Shown: positions 1 through 9,558, counted from the stretch's first letter. The stretch: DNA of 64,000 bases from Formosa sp030427735 (GCF_051200825.1 NZ_CP195158.1:744001-808000), one strand, 5' to 3'. Numbers and translations: made by a program. Notes: generated by a model from the letters alone, not told the origin.

Positions 1-1244
1 AAAAAATTACGATCAGATTGTTCTCTGGTATTAGCACCAGGCTCGTAGAGCTTGGTGTTTTTTATTTCTTCTGGCAGAAACTCTTGTAGTGCAAAATTGT
101 TCTCGTAGTTGTGGGCGTATTTATAGTCTTCGCCATAGCCCAATTCCTTCATAAGTTTGGTTGGTGCATTACGAATGTGTAAAGGTACCGATAAATCGCC
201 AGTAGCACGTACCAATTGTTGGGCTTTGCCAATGGCTTCGTAAGCCGAATTACTTTTAGGCGAACAGGCTAGGTAAGTGGTGCATTGGCTAAGCGTAATT
301 CTGGATTCTGGATAGCCAATGGCCGATACAGCCTGAAATGTATTATTGGCAATAACCAATGCTGTAGGATTGGCATTTCCTATATCTTCGCTAGCTAAAA
401 TTAATAGGCGTCTGGCAATAAATTTTACATCTTCGCCACCTTCAATCATTCTGGCAAGCCAATACACAGCTGCATTGGGGTCGCTACCACGTATGGATTT
501 TATAAATGCTGAAATGATGTCGTAATGTTGTTCGCCTGTTTTGTCGTATCGTGCGGTATTATTCTGAATTTTTTTTAGAACAACATCATCTGTAATAACA
601 ATATCGTCAGTTTCAAACGTATTTATAATTAGTTCAAATAGGTTTAGTAACTTTCTGCCATCGCCTCCCGATAGCCGTAGTAAAGCAGCCGTTTCTTTAA
701 GAGTAATATTTTTTTTAGCGAGAAGTTCGTCCGTTACGATTGCACGTTCTAAAAGTTGCTCTAAATCAGATTTTTCGAAGGCTTTTAAAATGTACACTTG
801 GCATCTGGAGAGTAGGGCAGGAATAACTTCAAAACTTGGGTTTTCTGTTGTGGCACCTATAAGGGTTACCCATCCTTTTTCTACAGCTTGCAGCAGCGAA
901 TCTTGTTGCGATTTACTAAATCTATGAATTTCATCAATAAATAAAATAGGATGTTTGGTTGTAAATAATCCGCCAGAATTCTTGGCTTTATCTATAACTT
1001 CTCGGATATCTTTTACTCCAGAATTTATTGCACTTAAGGTAAAAAACGGACGGCCAGATTGGTGGGCAACAATATTGGCCAATGTAGTTTTTCCCGTGCC
1101 AGGAGGTCCCCAAAAAATCATGGAAGAAATCAGGCCTTGTTTTAATTGTAAACGCAAAGGGCCTTCTTGCCCGACAAGATGTGTCTGACTGATATAATCT
1201 TCTAATGTCTGTGGTCGTAATCGCTCTGCTAATGGTGCATTCAT
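1..1244 (-). CDS. rarA: Replication-associated recombination protein A (RarA/MgsA family AAA+ ATPase), 3' end outside window
   Basis: Reading the complement from the ATG at 1244 gives 414 codons with no stop before the window edge. The N-terminus MNAPLAERLRPQTLEDY is typical of the family. Walker A GPPGTGKT lies at residues 46-53 and Walker B ILFIDEIHRF follows, with the MgsA C-terminal region after it. The family is a clamp-loader-like AAA+ ATPase acting at stalled replication forks, usually about 420-450 aa, so only the last residues should be missing. It is a single gene transcribed away from the rhomboid gene. Annotation is confident; the C-terminus cannot be seen. Confidence 0.95.
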   Translation of the reverse strand, partial: MNAPLAERLRPQTLEDYISQTHLVGQEGPLRLQLKQGLISSMIFWGPPGTGKTTLANIVAHQSGRPFFTLSAINSGVKDIREVIDKAKNSGGLFTTKHPILFIDEIHRFSKSQQDSLLQAVEKGWVTLIGATTENPSFEVIPALLSRCQVYILKAFEKSDLEQLLERAIVTDELLAKKNITLKETAALLRLSGGDGRKLLNLFELIINTFETDDIVITDDVVLKKIQNNTARYDKTGEQHYDIISAFIKSIRGSDPNAAVYWLARMIEGGEDVKFIARRLLILASEDIGNANPTALVIANNTFQAVSAIGYPESRITLSQCTTYLACSPKSNSAYEAIGKAQQLVRATGDLSVPLHIRNAPTKLMKELGYGEDYKYAHNYENNFALQEFLPEEIKNTKLYEPGANTREQSDRNF

Positions 1245-1385
1245 AATGTAAAATTACTGTATTTTTTGCATCTTATAAAACAATTTGGCACCGAGCAGTG
1301 ATGTAAAGCGGCAAGCTATTTGTTTTTTAGACTGACATTTTATCATTTAACAGTATATTGGTTTACTATTTGTTTTAATAGACTC

Positions 1386-2168
1386 ATGAACTCTAAATTA
1401 CATACCGAACCATTTCAATTCTCCAACGCGGTTTTAGCTTATCCATTGGCTTTTGTTTTAGTAATTTGGTATGTGTTTTGGTTCGAAATTGAAACGAATA
1501 TATCTCTGAACACCCATGGCATATATCCAAGAACATTAAGTGGTTTGCAAGGTGTTATTTTCAGCCCTTTTATTCACTCTAATATCACACATTTGTACCA
1601 TAATACCATTCCGTTATTCGTGTTAAGTATGGCTTTATTTTATTTTTATAAGCCAATAGCATGGAAAGTACTGGTTTATGGGGTGTTGTTATCTGGTTTT
1701 TTAACGTGGTGCATTGGTAGGCCATCATATCATATTGGGGCAAGCGGACTCATTTACGTTCTGGTGAGTTTTATATTTTTTAAAGGTGTATTTGCTAAGC
1801 ACTATCGTTTAATTGCTTTGTCGTTGTTAGTTGTATTTTTATACGGAAGTATGGTTTGGTATGTTTTTCCTGTTGAAGAAGGTATTTCGTGGGAAGGCCA
1901 TTTATCTGGTTTAATTACTGGACTTTTATTTGCAGTAATCTTTAAAAAGCAGATTGCAAAACCCGAACAATATGCTTGGGAAAAAGAAGATTATAATGAA
2001 GATGATGATGAATTCTTAAGACATTTTGATGCCGATGGTAATTTTATTGAAACTTTACCAGAAAATGTTTTAGAAGAAGAAAACAAAAGCACAACAGATA
2101 CTTTTGAGGGCATCGCAGGAACACCTAAAATTCATTATGTTTTTAAGGAAAATAAAACGAAAGATTAG
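1386..2168 (+). CDS. Rhomboid family intramembrane serine protease
   Basis: Polytopic membrane protein of 260 aa counted from the ATG at 1386. An in-frame TTG at 1320 would add 22 residues with no family similarity, so the ATG is preferred. The rhomboid signature is complete: a HSNITHLYHN segment (His72-Asn73), the nucleophile Ser120 in GASG, and the catalytic His172 in GHLSG of the last helix. About six membrane segments occupy residues 15-190, followed by an acidic cytoplasmic tail of about 70 residues. Rhomboids cleave transmembrane substrates inside the bilayer; the substrate here is unknown. The stop codon overlaps the convergent rlmB stop (TTAG, 2165-2168). Confidence 0.93.
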   Translation: MNSKLHTEPFQFSNAVLAYPLAFVLVIWYVFWFEIETNISLNTHGIYPRTLSGLQGVIFSPFIHSNITHLYHNTIPLFVLSMALFYFYKPIAWKVLVYGVLLSGFLTWCIGRPSYHIGASGLIYVLVSFIFFKGVFAKHYRLIALSLLVVFLYGSMVWYVFPVEEGISWEGHLSGLITGLLFAVIFKKQIAKPEQYAWEKEDYNEDDDEFLRHFDADGNFIETLPENVLEEENKSTTDTFEGIAGTPKIHYVFKENKTKD

Positions 2169-2899
2169 ATACGTTGTCTTACAGTTTCGTATAAAAAAGC
2201 ACCACAAGCAACCGATACGTTAAGCGAGCCGATGTCTCCTAGTAAAGGTAGTTTTGCTTTAGCATCTACCAATTTTAAAACCGATGGATTGATACCTTTT
2301 CCTTCCGAACCCATTATAATTGCACACGGTTCTTTAAACGAGACGTCGTATATTAAATCGTCTGTTTTTTCTGTGGCTGCAATCACTTTTATGCCCGAGG
2401 CTTGCATATAGAATAAGGCATCTTTAATATGGTCTACTTTGCAAATCGGAATTTTAAAGACCGCTCCGGCACTGGTTTTAATGGTGTCGCCGTTAACAGG
2501 AGCACCGCCTTTTTTTTGAATAATAATGCCGTGAACACCTGTGCATTCGGCTGTACGTATTATTGCTCCAAAGTTGCGCACATCGCTAAGTTGGTCTAGT
2601 AGTAAAAATAAAGGCGTTTGTCCAGATTCTGTAACCTGTAAAACTAACTCTTCTAAATCGTAAAAAGAAATGGGAGCAATTTGGGCAACGACACCCTGAT
2701 GGTTTTTTTGTGTGAGTTTATTAAGTTTTTCTACAGGAACATAAGACACGTTAAGCCGTTGTTTACGTAAAACAGTTTCTAATTCGTGCGATTGTTCTCC
2801 TTTTAACCCCTTTTGAACAAATACTTTATCGATGTTTTCGCCCGACTGAATGGCTTCAATTACGGCACGAATACCAAAAATTTGAGTGTCTTTTTCCAT
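2165..2899 (-). CDS. rlmB: 23S rRNA (guanosine-2'-O-)-methyltransferase RlmB, TrmH/SpoU family
   Basis: A 244-aa SPOUT methyltransferase. The N-terminal substrate-binding domain (residues 1-80, IFGIRAVIEAI) precedes the SpoU catalytic domain with its three motifs: NFGAIIRTAE (109-118), IIMGSEGKGI (194-203) and LPLLGDIGSLNVSVA (217-231), which form the SAM-binding knot. The family methylates G2251 of 23S rRNA (E. coli numbering). The ATG at 2899 is chosen because the five extra residues of a longer reading are not family-like. It is monocistronic and convergent with the rhomboid gene. Confidence 0.92.
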   Translation of the reverse strand: MEKDTQIFGIRAVIEAIQSGENIDKVFVQKGLKGEQSHELETVLRKQRLNVSYVPVEKLNKLTQKNHQGVVAQIAPISFYDLEELVLQVTESGQTPLFLLLDQLSDVRNFGAIIRTAECTGVHGIIIQKKGGAPVNGDTIKTSAGAVFKIPICKVDHIKDALFYMQASGIKVIAATEKTDDLIYDVSFKEPCAIIMGSEGKGINPSVLKLVDAKAKLPLLGDIGSLNVSVACGAFLYETVRQRI

Positions 2900-2947
2900 G
2901 TTGTAAAAGTACAATTTTAATGTTTGTCATTTTATAAAATTTATGCA

Positions 2948-2977
2948 TAAAAAAACCACCTCGAAAGAGGTGGTTTT
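2948..2977 (-). terminator. Rho-independent terminator of the SusCD operon
   Basis: Perfect inverted repeat CCACCTC / GAGGTGG (2956-2962 and 2967-2973) with a GAAA loop, extended by flanking A/T runs. Read on the minus strand it ends in a T tract and lies about 30 bp after the last operon stop codon. It also shields rlmB from upstream transcription. Confidence 0.88.
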
Positions 2978-3007
2978 TGTTGATATAATTAAAACTTTAC
3001 TTTTTAA

Positions 3008-3898
3008 TTAGTAAGGTGCAACTGTGTACATATAACCATTTTCTACAGTAACTGTAGCAATTGGGAATGTTCCAGAAGTATCGTCTGTTGTGAAACCGTT
3101 GTATACAAGGTTCCCGGCAACATCATCAAAATACTCTTGACCCCAAGATAAAGATAAAGGAACACCAATGGTACCGTTAGCATTTATAATTGCAGCTAAT
3201 GGGTTCTCGTAAAGATCTACTACGATGTAGTAAAGTCCGTCAGGTAAACCTGATAAGCTTACATGCTCTGGACAAGACCCTGTAGCACCACCGTAAATTC
3301 CGGTATCTTGAAGATTTTCATCAAAAATTAAGATGTCAAAATCCATAGTACAGAAATCTAATGTTAATTCTGCACCATCACCAACTTCTCCAGTAAAAGA
3401 ACCTTCCCATACTAAATCTAAATCTAAATGGTCGTTCACATAATCATCATCAATAGTAATGTTCATTACAAAATCGTTGATGTTAAAGTTCGCTCTAGAT
3501 CTGGCAGTTAATTCTAAAGTTTCTGTACCTTCAATGTAACCATTGCTGTGAATAGCAATATAACCAGTTGCAGTAGTATTACCTGGTGTGATCATTACAT
3601 TAGAAACAGCGTAATCGTCGCTATCTGCAGTACCACCAGTTTGTACTAAATCAATAACAGCTGATGCAGTAGTAGCTTCTGCTAAAGTAACTGTAAAAGG
3701 TATCATAATATCATCTCCAGAAGCATATGCGTCTGATTCGCTTACAGTAATGTTATTATCAGGAGTAGATACGGTCGCTCCTGTTTTTGTATAGTCTACT
3801 ATTGACTCTCCAGTGTTTCCAGCATCTTCGTCACAAGATGTGAATACAAAGCCAGATAGAGTTAATAGTAACAAAGTTTTATATATGTTTTTCATCAT
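3008..3898 (-). CDS. Calx-beta-like surface lipoprotein, last gene of a SusCD operon
   Basis: 296 aa with a type II signal: a short basic start, hydrophobic LLLLTLSGFVF, then lipobox Cys within TSCDED. Residues about 60-150 resemble a Calx-beta repeat (DDIMIPFTV...GTETLELT...ITIDDDY), a calcium-binding beta-sandwich fold of extracellular proteins. The C-terminal part is beta-rich and unrecognised. Acidic residues right after the lipid-modified Cys fit the lipoprotein export signal of Bacteroidota, so surface display is inferred. It lies 33 bp downstream of another lipoprotein gene and just before the operon terminator. It may be an accessory ligand-binding protein for the SusC/SusD pair; the ligand is unknown. 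The start could be either of two adjacent ATGs (3898 or 3895). Confidence 0.75.
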   Translation of the reverse strand: MMKNIYKTLLLLTLSGFVFTSCDEDAGNTGESIVDYTKTGATVSTPDNNITVSESDAYASGDDIMIPFTVTLAEATTASAVIDLVQTGGTADSDDYAVSNVMITPGNTTATGYIAIHSNGYIEGTETLELTARSRANFNINDFVMNITIDDDYVNDHLDLDLVWEGSFTGEVGDGAELTLDFCTMDFDILIFDENLQDTGIYGGATGSCPEHVSLSGLPDGLYYIVVDLYENPLAAIINANGTIGVPLSLSWGQEYFDDVAGNLVYNGFTTDDTSGTFPIATVTVENGYMYTVAPY

Positions 3899-3931
3899 TT
3901 TTTAAGTTAAATATTAATTCTACGGCTAAAA

Positions 3932-4804
3932 TTATTGTCTTACATATTTAGAAGTATATTCAGCAGCTGCCCAAGTAAAGAATGCGTTAGAATGGTTTAA
4001 TTCTAATACACCTGCTTCTTGGTCCCAAGTACCACCTTCTATACATCCAATACCATAACCACCACCAGCACAATAACCAGGGCCGCCATCTGTACCAGAA
4101 GCATCTACAACACCACCACAACCAACGGCAAAGCTTCCGTCGTTTTGAAGACTTGTGTTGCTAGAACAAAATTGTAATAAACCACCGTCTGCTGTAGAAG
4201 CATACCATGTTCCGTCTGAATTTTGAGAAATTGTAACGGTTTGTGGGTTGTCACAAACATTGTTTGTCATGGTATAAGTACCGGTTAAGTCGTAAGAACA
4301 GTTAATCGTTAAAGAAAAACGCCCCATACTAGCACTGTAAGTGTAAACGGCACCGTCGTTTTTAACAACCTTAACAATAAAAGCAAATACATCACCAATT
4401 CTTAAATCTGATGGTTGTACACCTAAACCTTCAACAAACTCGTCTATAGAATTGTAAGTTAAAGTATAAGGTAATGCTGTAGTTTCACCTACTTTAACTT
4501 GCTCACCTCCGTTTAAAGCTTTATAAATTTCGATACGGTTTACATTTCCAACATCGAAATTACCAGAAGTTTGCGTTACAACTAAGTTTAAGTAGTCGTC
4601 AGAAAAAGTAATTTCTGCATCTGGTAAATCTTTTCCTGCTTCAGGAGAACCCAAAAGGGCTCCTGAAGAGTTTGTTGATACGTTTACAATAATTCCAGCT
4701 TCACCTGCCACTGGAGCAACTACATCTACATCGGCATCTGCGTTACAAGCAGTAAAACCAAGGATGCTTAGCATTACTAAAGCTATATATAATAAATTTT
4801 TCAT
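3932..4804 (-). CDS. Lipoprotein of unknown function, SusE/SusF position
   Basis: 290 aa with a lipoprotein signal peptide (MKNLLYIALVMLSILGFTAC, then NADADVD). The acidic stretch after Cys20 suggests surface export. The middle region (about 30-150) looks like an Ig-like/SusE-type fold, and the C-terminal half is rich in Cys, Gly and Thr with about nine cysteines, unusual for this operon and possibly disulfide-bonded. No enzymatic motif is visible. It sits 19 bp after the susD-like gene, the position often held by SusE/SusF-type binding proteins; that role is inferred from position only. Confidence 0.7.
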   Translation of the reverse strand: MKNLLYIALVMLSILGFTACNADADVDVVAPVAGEAGIIVNVSTNSSGALLGSPEAGKDLPDAEITFSDDYLNLVVTQTSGNFDVGNVNRIEIYKALNGGEQVKVGETTALPYTLTYNSIDEFVEGLGVQPSDLRIGDVFAFIVKVVKNDGAVYTYSASMGRFSLTINCSYDLTGTYTMTNNVCDNPQTVTISQNSDGTWYASTADGGLLQFCSSNTSLQNDGSFAVGCGGVVDASGTDGGPGYCAGGGYGIGCIEGGTWDQEAGVLELNHSNAFFTWAAAEYTSKYVRQ

Positions 4805-4823
4805 AATCTTTGTTGTTTTTAAA

Positions 4824-6257
4824 TTAGTTTACGTCCCACCAAACTTTAGCAGTTAAAGCATCATCAATATTTTGCTCCTCTAAGGCAGCATTTACATTGC
4901 TAGCGTTTAACGAAATTTCGTCGTTAGGGTAGGTATATCTTGTAGGAATACTGTTTACACCTGGTTGCGGATCTACAGCTAAAGGTAAATCACCAGGGAT
5001 ATCAGTTCTTCTCCATTCAGCCCAAGTTTCGTAACCTTGCATGAATGTAGAAACCCATAATTGCTCACCAATAGACTGTGGCCCTTGGTAAGAAGGAGTA
5101 AAGCTTGTTGCTGATAAACCGTGTTGTGTTAAAGAGCTAGCTACACCAGCACTAAAATAATCTGCAGCAGCACCGCCAATGTAACCACTAGCAGCAGCAT
5201 CAGCTAACAATAAGTTTACTTGTGCAGCATTAATGATTTGTAAAGGTGCATCAGCAGCCATAAACGCATCTCCAATTTCAGACACAGTACCTGTAGCGTA
5301 ACCAGCAGAACCTGGGTTAATGTAACCAGCAGGCTTACCGCGGTATTCACCAGAATCGTTAGGGTTAGCATATACGGCTAATCTTGGATCGTTAGCAGTT
5401 TTCATAAACTCTACTAAAGCCTCGCCCATACACCATTCGCCTGTTCTACCGTCTAAAACGATGGCATAGAATGGATTGGCATTAGGAGTGGCAATGGTTT
5501 CGAAAGATATAAAAGCATTATCGGCATTAGTGGTAATTAAGTTACCAGAATTTACTAAGCTTTGTAATTCTGAAGCACTAAATAAAGAGGTGTCAGAAAT
5601 TCGCATCATAGCTCTAAATTTAATAGAAGTAGCTAATTTTAACCATTTAGAAGTGTCTCCACCGTACATTAAATCTTGTCCAGCATTTATAGATCCACCA
5701 GCTTGGAAGCTAGCAATAGCTTCGTCTAACATGGCAAAAATTTGCGTGTAAACTTGCTCTTGAGAGTCGTAAGTAGCGTTAAAGTTACCTTCTTCACCTT
5801 TTATAGCGTCAGACATTGGAATACTACCAAAGGCATCGGTTAAATATTGGTAAGCGATGGCTTGTAAGGTTAAAGCGGCACCTTGCACGGCAGGGTTTTC
5901 TGCTTCAACAGCTAAATTATACATTTCGTTAGCATCGGCAATAACAGAGGCATACATAATAGTCCAGAAGTTATTTATAGATCCTAAACGCGGATAATAT
6001 CTATCGGCATCGTTATAGATAGGCTTAGAGATGTGTTGTGGCCAGTCTGAGGCACATTCTCCAGCAGCGAAATAATTATGTACTTCGTTTACTAAAGTTC
6101 TTTCTATGTATCCTAATTGTAAGTCAACAGAAATTTCAGTTGGACTGTTAGGGTCGGTATTGGTTTCTTCAAAATCAGTATCACAAGCTGTGGTAACCAC
6201 CATTAAACCTGTAATAGCTGCTAGAGACCATGATTTAAATATATTTTTCATTTTCAT
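4824..6257 (-). CDS. SusD/RagB-like nutrient-binding outer membrane lipoprotein
   Basis: 477 aa with a lipoprotein signal ending in VVTTACDTDFEET. The region after it (NTDPNSPTEI, ASDWPQHISK, and helical TPR-like stretches such as QAIAYQYLTDAFGSIPMSDA) is typical of the SusD-like_2 branch. SusD proteins cap the SusC barrel and present substrate to it. Conserved SusD features include the GEWCMGEALVEFM helix and the C-terminal YPNDEISLN stretch. It starts 5 bp after the susC-like stop, so the two are co-translated. No carbohydrate-active enzymes are nearby, so the cargo (glycan, peptide or other) is unknown. Confidence 0.93.
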   Translation of the reverse strand: MKMKNIFKSWSLAAITGLMVVTTACDTDFEETNTDPNSPTEISVDLQLGYIERTLVNEVHNYFAAGECASDWPQHISKPIYNDADRYYPRLGSINNFWTIMYASVIADANEMYNLAVEAENPAVQGAALTLQAIAYQYLTDAFGSIPMSDAIKGEEGNFNATYDSQEQVYTQIFAMLDEAIASFQAGGSINAGQDLMYGGDTSKWLKLATSIKFRAMMRISDTSLFSASELQSLVNSGNLITTNADNAFISFETIATPNANPFYAIVLDGRTGEWCMGEALVEFMKTANDPRLAVYANPNDSGEYRGKPAGYINPGSAGYATGTVSEIGDAFMAADAPLQIINAAQVNLLLADAAASGYIGGAAADYFSAGVASSLTQHGLSATSFTPSYQGPQSIGEQLWVSTFMQGYETWAEWRRTDIPGDLPLAVDPQPGVNSIPTRYTYPNDEISLNASNVNAALEEQNIDDALTAKVWWDVN

Positions 6258-6262
6258 TTCTA

Positions 6263-9200
6263 TTAAAATTTAACATTAAGGTTAACACCAATTGTACGAG
6301 TAGAAGGCGTTTGAGCGTACTCTAAACCTTGTTGTCCTGCGCTAACACCAAATGCAGTTTCTGGATCGATGTGTGGCGCATTTCTGTGTAATATCGCTAA
6401 ATTTCTAACGTTAACACCTAAATTTACGGCTTGTAAACCTGTGTTCTCGATGAATTTTGTAGGTAAGGAATAGCTTAAAGATAATTCTCTCCATTTTACA
6501 AAAGATGCATCGAATACAGATGACTCTGCTACGTTTTGGTTGTAAGCAGACGAGTAGTAGTTTTGAGCACCAACAACAACATCGTTTGGAATGTAACCAC
6601 CATTACCGTCTGACATTTCACCAACACCAATTACACCAGTTTCTCTACCAACCATAGTTTCTTCAAGAATACCAGCTAAGTTACCCCAGGTAGTAGTTTG
6701 CGAGTAAACATCGCCACCTTGTTTAACATCAAATAATGTTCTGAAAGAGAAGTTTTTGTAAGAAGCGTTAATAGCTAAACCACCAACCCAGTCAGGCTGA
6801 GAGTTTCCTAATACTTTATAATCACCAATTACTGGTAAACCATTTTGGTAAAGGATAGCTCCGCTAGGTGTACGCTCGAAAGACGGTCCCCAGATTACAC
6901 CCATTGGCATTCCGTTTCTGGCTTGTGTATTAACATTCCATAAACCACCGTTTTCTAAGTTAATTACACCTTCGCCTTCAATGTTTGTAACTTCGTTTTC
7001 GTTTTTCGCGAAGTTAACATCGAAACCTAAGTTGAAACCATCTCCTTGGCTTCTAATAACATCTACACCAAGTACTAATTCAACCCCTGTATTGGTTACT
7101 GTAGCAGCGTTTTTCCAAACACTAGTAAAACCAGAAGTAGCAGATACTTGAAGTGGCATAATTACGTCGTTGTTTTCTTTGTCGTAGTATGTAAAGTCTA
7201 CACGTAATCTGTTAGAGAAGAAACGTGCATCTAAACCGAATTCTAAAGCAGTTTCTGTTTGTGCTGTAATTTCTGGGTTCCATAAGGTATTTGGATAAAG
7301 AGCCGTTGGAGAAGAACCATTAAGTGGAGAAGTAGATAATGCATAAGTAGGGATAACACTATAAGGTGCTAAAGGTCCTGCACTACCAGTTTCTGCCCAA
7401 GAAGCTCTTAATTTTAAGAAGTTAACAGCATCTGATTGAATGTTTAACATATCGCTAACTACTGCACTTAAAGATACAGATGGGTAGAAAATACTGTTGT
7501 TGTCTACTGGTAATACAGAAGCCCAGTCGTTACGACCTGTGAAATCTAAGAATAAGAAATCGCCGTAGCTTAACTGACCAGTACCAAATAAACTGTTGAT
7601 TTTGTAATCGCTACTAGTATCTGTAATAAGTGGAGCACCAGCAGAGTTAGATAAGTTGAATAAACCGTCTAATACTAAGTTTTCTGCAATACCTTGGAAT
7701 GCTGTGTATTTGTTTGTCATTAACTGACCACCAACACTAAACGATACTCCGAATTGATCGTTAGAACCGAATTTTTTGTTGTAGCTTAAAATCGCTTGAG
7801 AGTTAATCTCGTAACGGTTTCTTTTCGTTAACGAGTAGTAACCATTTCTGAAGTTTACAGTACTCATATTTCTCATTGTCTCTCTAGAGTCATCGAAATA
7901 ATCGATACCAGTAGTCATGTTTAAAGATAAATCGTCAGAAATTTGGTAACCTAAGTTTGCGGTACCAATCCATCTGTTACGTGTCCATGGGTGTAAGTTT
8001 TTATCTAAAGCCCAGTATGGGTTGTTGTTGTAAGACAAGTTCCAGTTTAATGGTGTTAATGTACCATTATCAGTTTCAATTAAAGGTAAGCTTTCCCAAT
8101 CTCTAAGGCGAGACCAGTCTACCTGTCTTGCACTCCATACTAACTGACCTACTTGGTTATCTACATCGCCATAACCAACAGCGTTTCTTTGTTGAGAAGT
8201 CGATTGAATAAATCTACCACTAAAACCAACAGTCCATTTTTCGCCTAATTCATAATTTACGTTACCTGAAATGTTGTATTTTTTAAGGTCTGTGTTGTAC
8301 ACAATACCTTTAGTGTCTACTAAACCTAAAGATAAACGGTAGTTTCCTGTATCTGTACCACCAGAGAACGATACTGTGTTATCTGTAGTTAAACCAGTTT
8401 GGTAGAACTCGTCACGTACACTGTTTGGGTTAGATACCCAAGGTTGTGCTTGAGGGTTGTCAGGATTGTCTATAAGAGATGAGAATTGGATAAATTCGTA
8501 TCCTGAATCTAAAGCAGGACCCCAGCTTTCATCAACACCACCGTCACCACCGTTGGCACCTTGGTCGTATCCAAAACCATCAACGAATTCGAAGTAGCTT
8601 GGGTTAAGACCTTGTCCGTAAGAGTTTTGGTATTCTGGGAAAATGTATGGGTTAGAGAAGCTAACAGAACTGTTAATCTCTATACCTAAAGATTTATTTT
8701 TCTTACCAGATTTTGTAGTAATTACAATTACACCGTTAGTACCTCTCATCCCGTAAAGAGCCGTTGCAGCACCACCTTTTAAAACGTTAATAGTTTCAAC
8801 GTCTTGAGGGTTAATATCTGCTAAACCGTTAGGTACATCTGTACCTGAGCTACCACCAGTATATGTGTTGTTATCAATTACAGCACCATCGATTACGATT
8901 AATGGTTGCGAATTTCCGTAAATAGTGGAAATACCACGAATTGTAATACGAGATGACGATCCAACATCACCAGAAGATTGTGTAATGTTAACACCTGCAA
9001 TTTTACCAGATAACGAGTTTGTTACGTTAGTTGTAGGTACATCCGCAATAGCTTCAGATTTAAGTTGTTGAGAAGCGTAACCAATAGCTTTCTCTTCTTT
9101 TTTAATACCAAGTGCTGTTACTACAACTTCGTCTAACTCGGCTAAATCTTCAGCCATTGTTAAGTTAATTGTGCTAGAAGCACCAACAGTTACAGTTTGA

Positions 9201-9439
9201 GTTTTGTAACCAATGAATGAAAAAGATAAAACATCACCAGTATTTGCAGTTAACGAGTAGTTCCCGTCAAAATCTGTTTGTGTACCGTGAGTTGTACCTT
9301 GTACAATAATGTTAACCCCAGGAAGAGGTAAGCCCGTCGCATCGGACACAGTTCCTGAAATTGTCTTTTCTTGTGCGAACGTTAGTTGCACAACAAACGC
9401 TAGGAATAGCGTTAGAATTCCACTAAACTTTGTTTTCAT
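6263..9439 (-). CDS. SusC/RagA family TonB-linked outer membrane receptor
   Basis: 1058 aa, a full-length SusC-type transporter. A signal peptide (MKTKFSGILTLFLAFVVQ, cut after FAQ) is followed by a CarboxypepD_reg-like domain at about 25-105 (ISGTVSDATGLPLPGVNI), the TonB-box-like LDEVVVTALGI, a plug domain at about 115-245 (SGVNITQSSG-type motifs, GMRGTNGVIVITTKSG) and a 22-strand barrel ending in aromatic-rich NLNVKF. It imports a substrate captured by the SusD partner using TonB energy. It is the first gene of a four-gene operon. The 119-bp upstream gap shows no convincing TAnnTTTG box, so its promoter is undefined. No ECF sigma/anti-sigma pair is adjacent. Confidence 0.95.
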   Translation of the reverse strand: MKTKFSGILTLFLAFVVQLTFAQEKTISGTVSDATGLPLPGVNIIVQGTTHGTQTDFDGNYSLTANTGDVLSFSFIGYKTQTVTVGASSTINLTMAEDLAELDEVVVTALGIKKEEKAIGYASQQLKSEAIADVPTTNVTNSLSGKIAGVNITQSSGDVGSSSRITIRGISTIYGNSQPLIVIDGAVIDNNTYTGGSSGTDVPNGLADINPQDVETINVLKGGAATALYGMRGTNGVIVITTKSGKKNKSLGIEINSSVSFSNPYIFPEYQNSYGQGLNPSYFEFVDGFGYDQGANGGDGGVDESWGPALDSGYEFIQFSSLIDNPDNPQAQPWVSNPNSVRDEFYQTGLTTDNTVSFSGGTDTGNYRLSLGLVDTKGIVYNTDLKKYNISGNVNYELGEKWTVGFSGRFIQSTSQQRNAVGYGDVDNQVGQLVWSARQVDWSRLRDWESLPLIETDNGTLTPLNWNLSYNNNPYWALDKNLHPWTRNRWIGTANLGYQISDDLSLNMTTGIDYFDDSRETMRNMSTVNFRNGYYSLTKRNRYEINSQAILSYNKKFGSNDQFGVSFSVGGQLMTNKYTAFQGIAENLVLDGLFNLSNSAGAPLITDTSSDYKINSLFGTGQLSYGDFLFLDFTGRNDWASVLPVDNNSIFYPSVSLSAVVSDMLNIQSDAVNFLKLRASWAETGSAGPLAPYSVIPTYALSTSPLNGSSPTALYPNTLWNPEITAQTETALEFGLDARFFSNRLRVDFTYYDKENNDVIMPLQVSATSGFTSVWKNAATVTNTGVELVLGVDVIRSQGDGFNLGFDVNFAKNENEVTNIEGEGVINLENGGLWNVNTQARNGMPMGVIWGPSFERTPSGAILYQNGLPVIGDYKVLGNSQPDWVGGLAINASYKNFSFRTLFDVKQGGDVYSQTTTWGNLAGILEETMVGRETGVIGVGEMSDGNGGYIPNDVVVGAQNYYSSAYNQNVAESSVFDASFVKWRELSLSYSLPTKFIENTGLQAVNLGVNVRNLAILHRNAPHIDPETAFGVSAGQQGLEYAQTPSTRTIGVNLNVKF

Positions 9440-9558
9440 TTTATATTTTATTTGAATTAGTCTTGGCCAAAAATCATAATAAAAAGTTAATTAAACAATA
9501 ATTAATGGTTAAAATTTTCATTTCGGTTGAGAATTGTATCGTAAAATGGACTGTTTTT

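Noticed and set aside
955..1188. A 77-codon plus-strand frame
   Set aside because: Antisense shadow of rarA, whose own frame carries Walker A and B motifs.
1320..1385. Upstream TTG start for the rhomboid gene
   Set aside because: The 22 added residues are not family-like, and an ATG exists at 1386.
5476..5751. A 91-codon plus-strand frame
   Set aside because: Antisense shadow within the susD-like gene.
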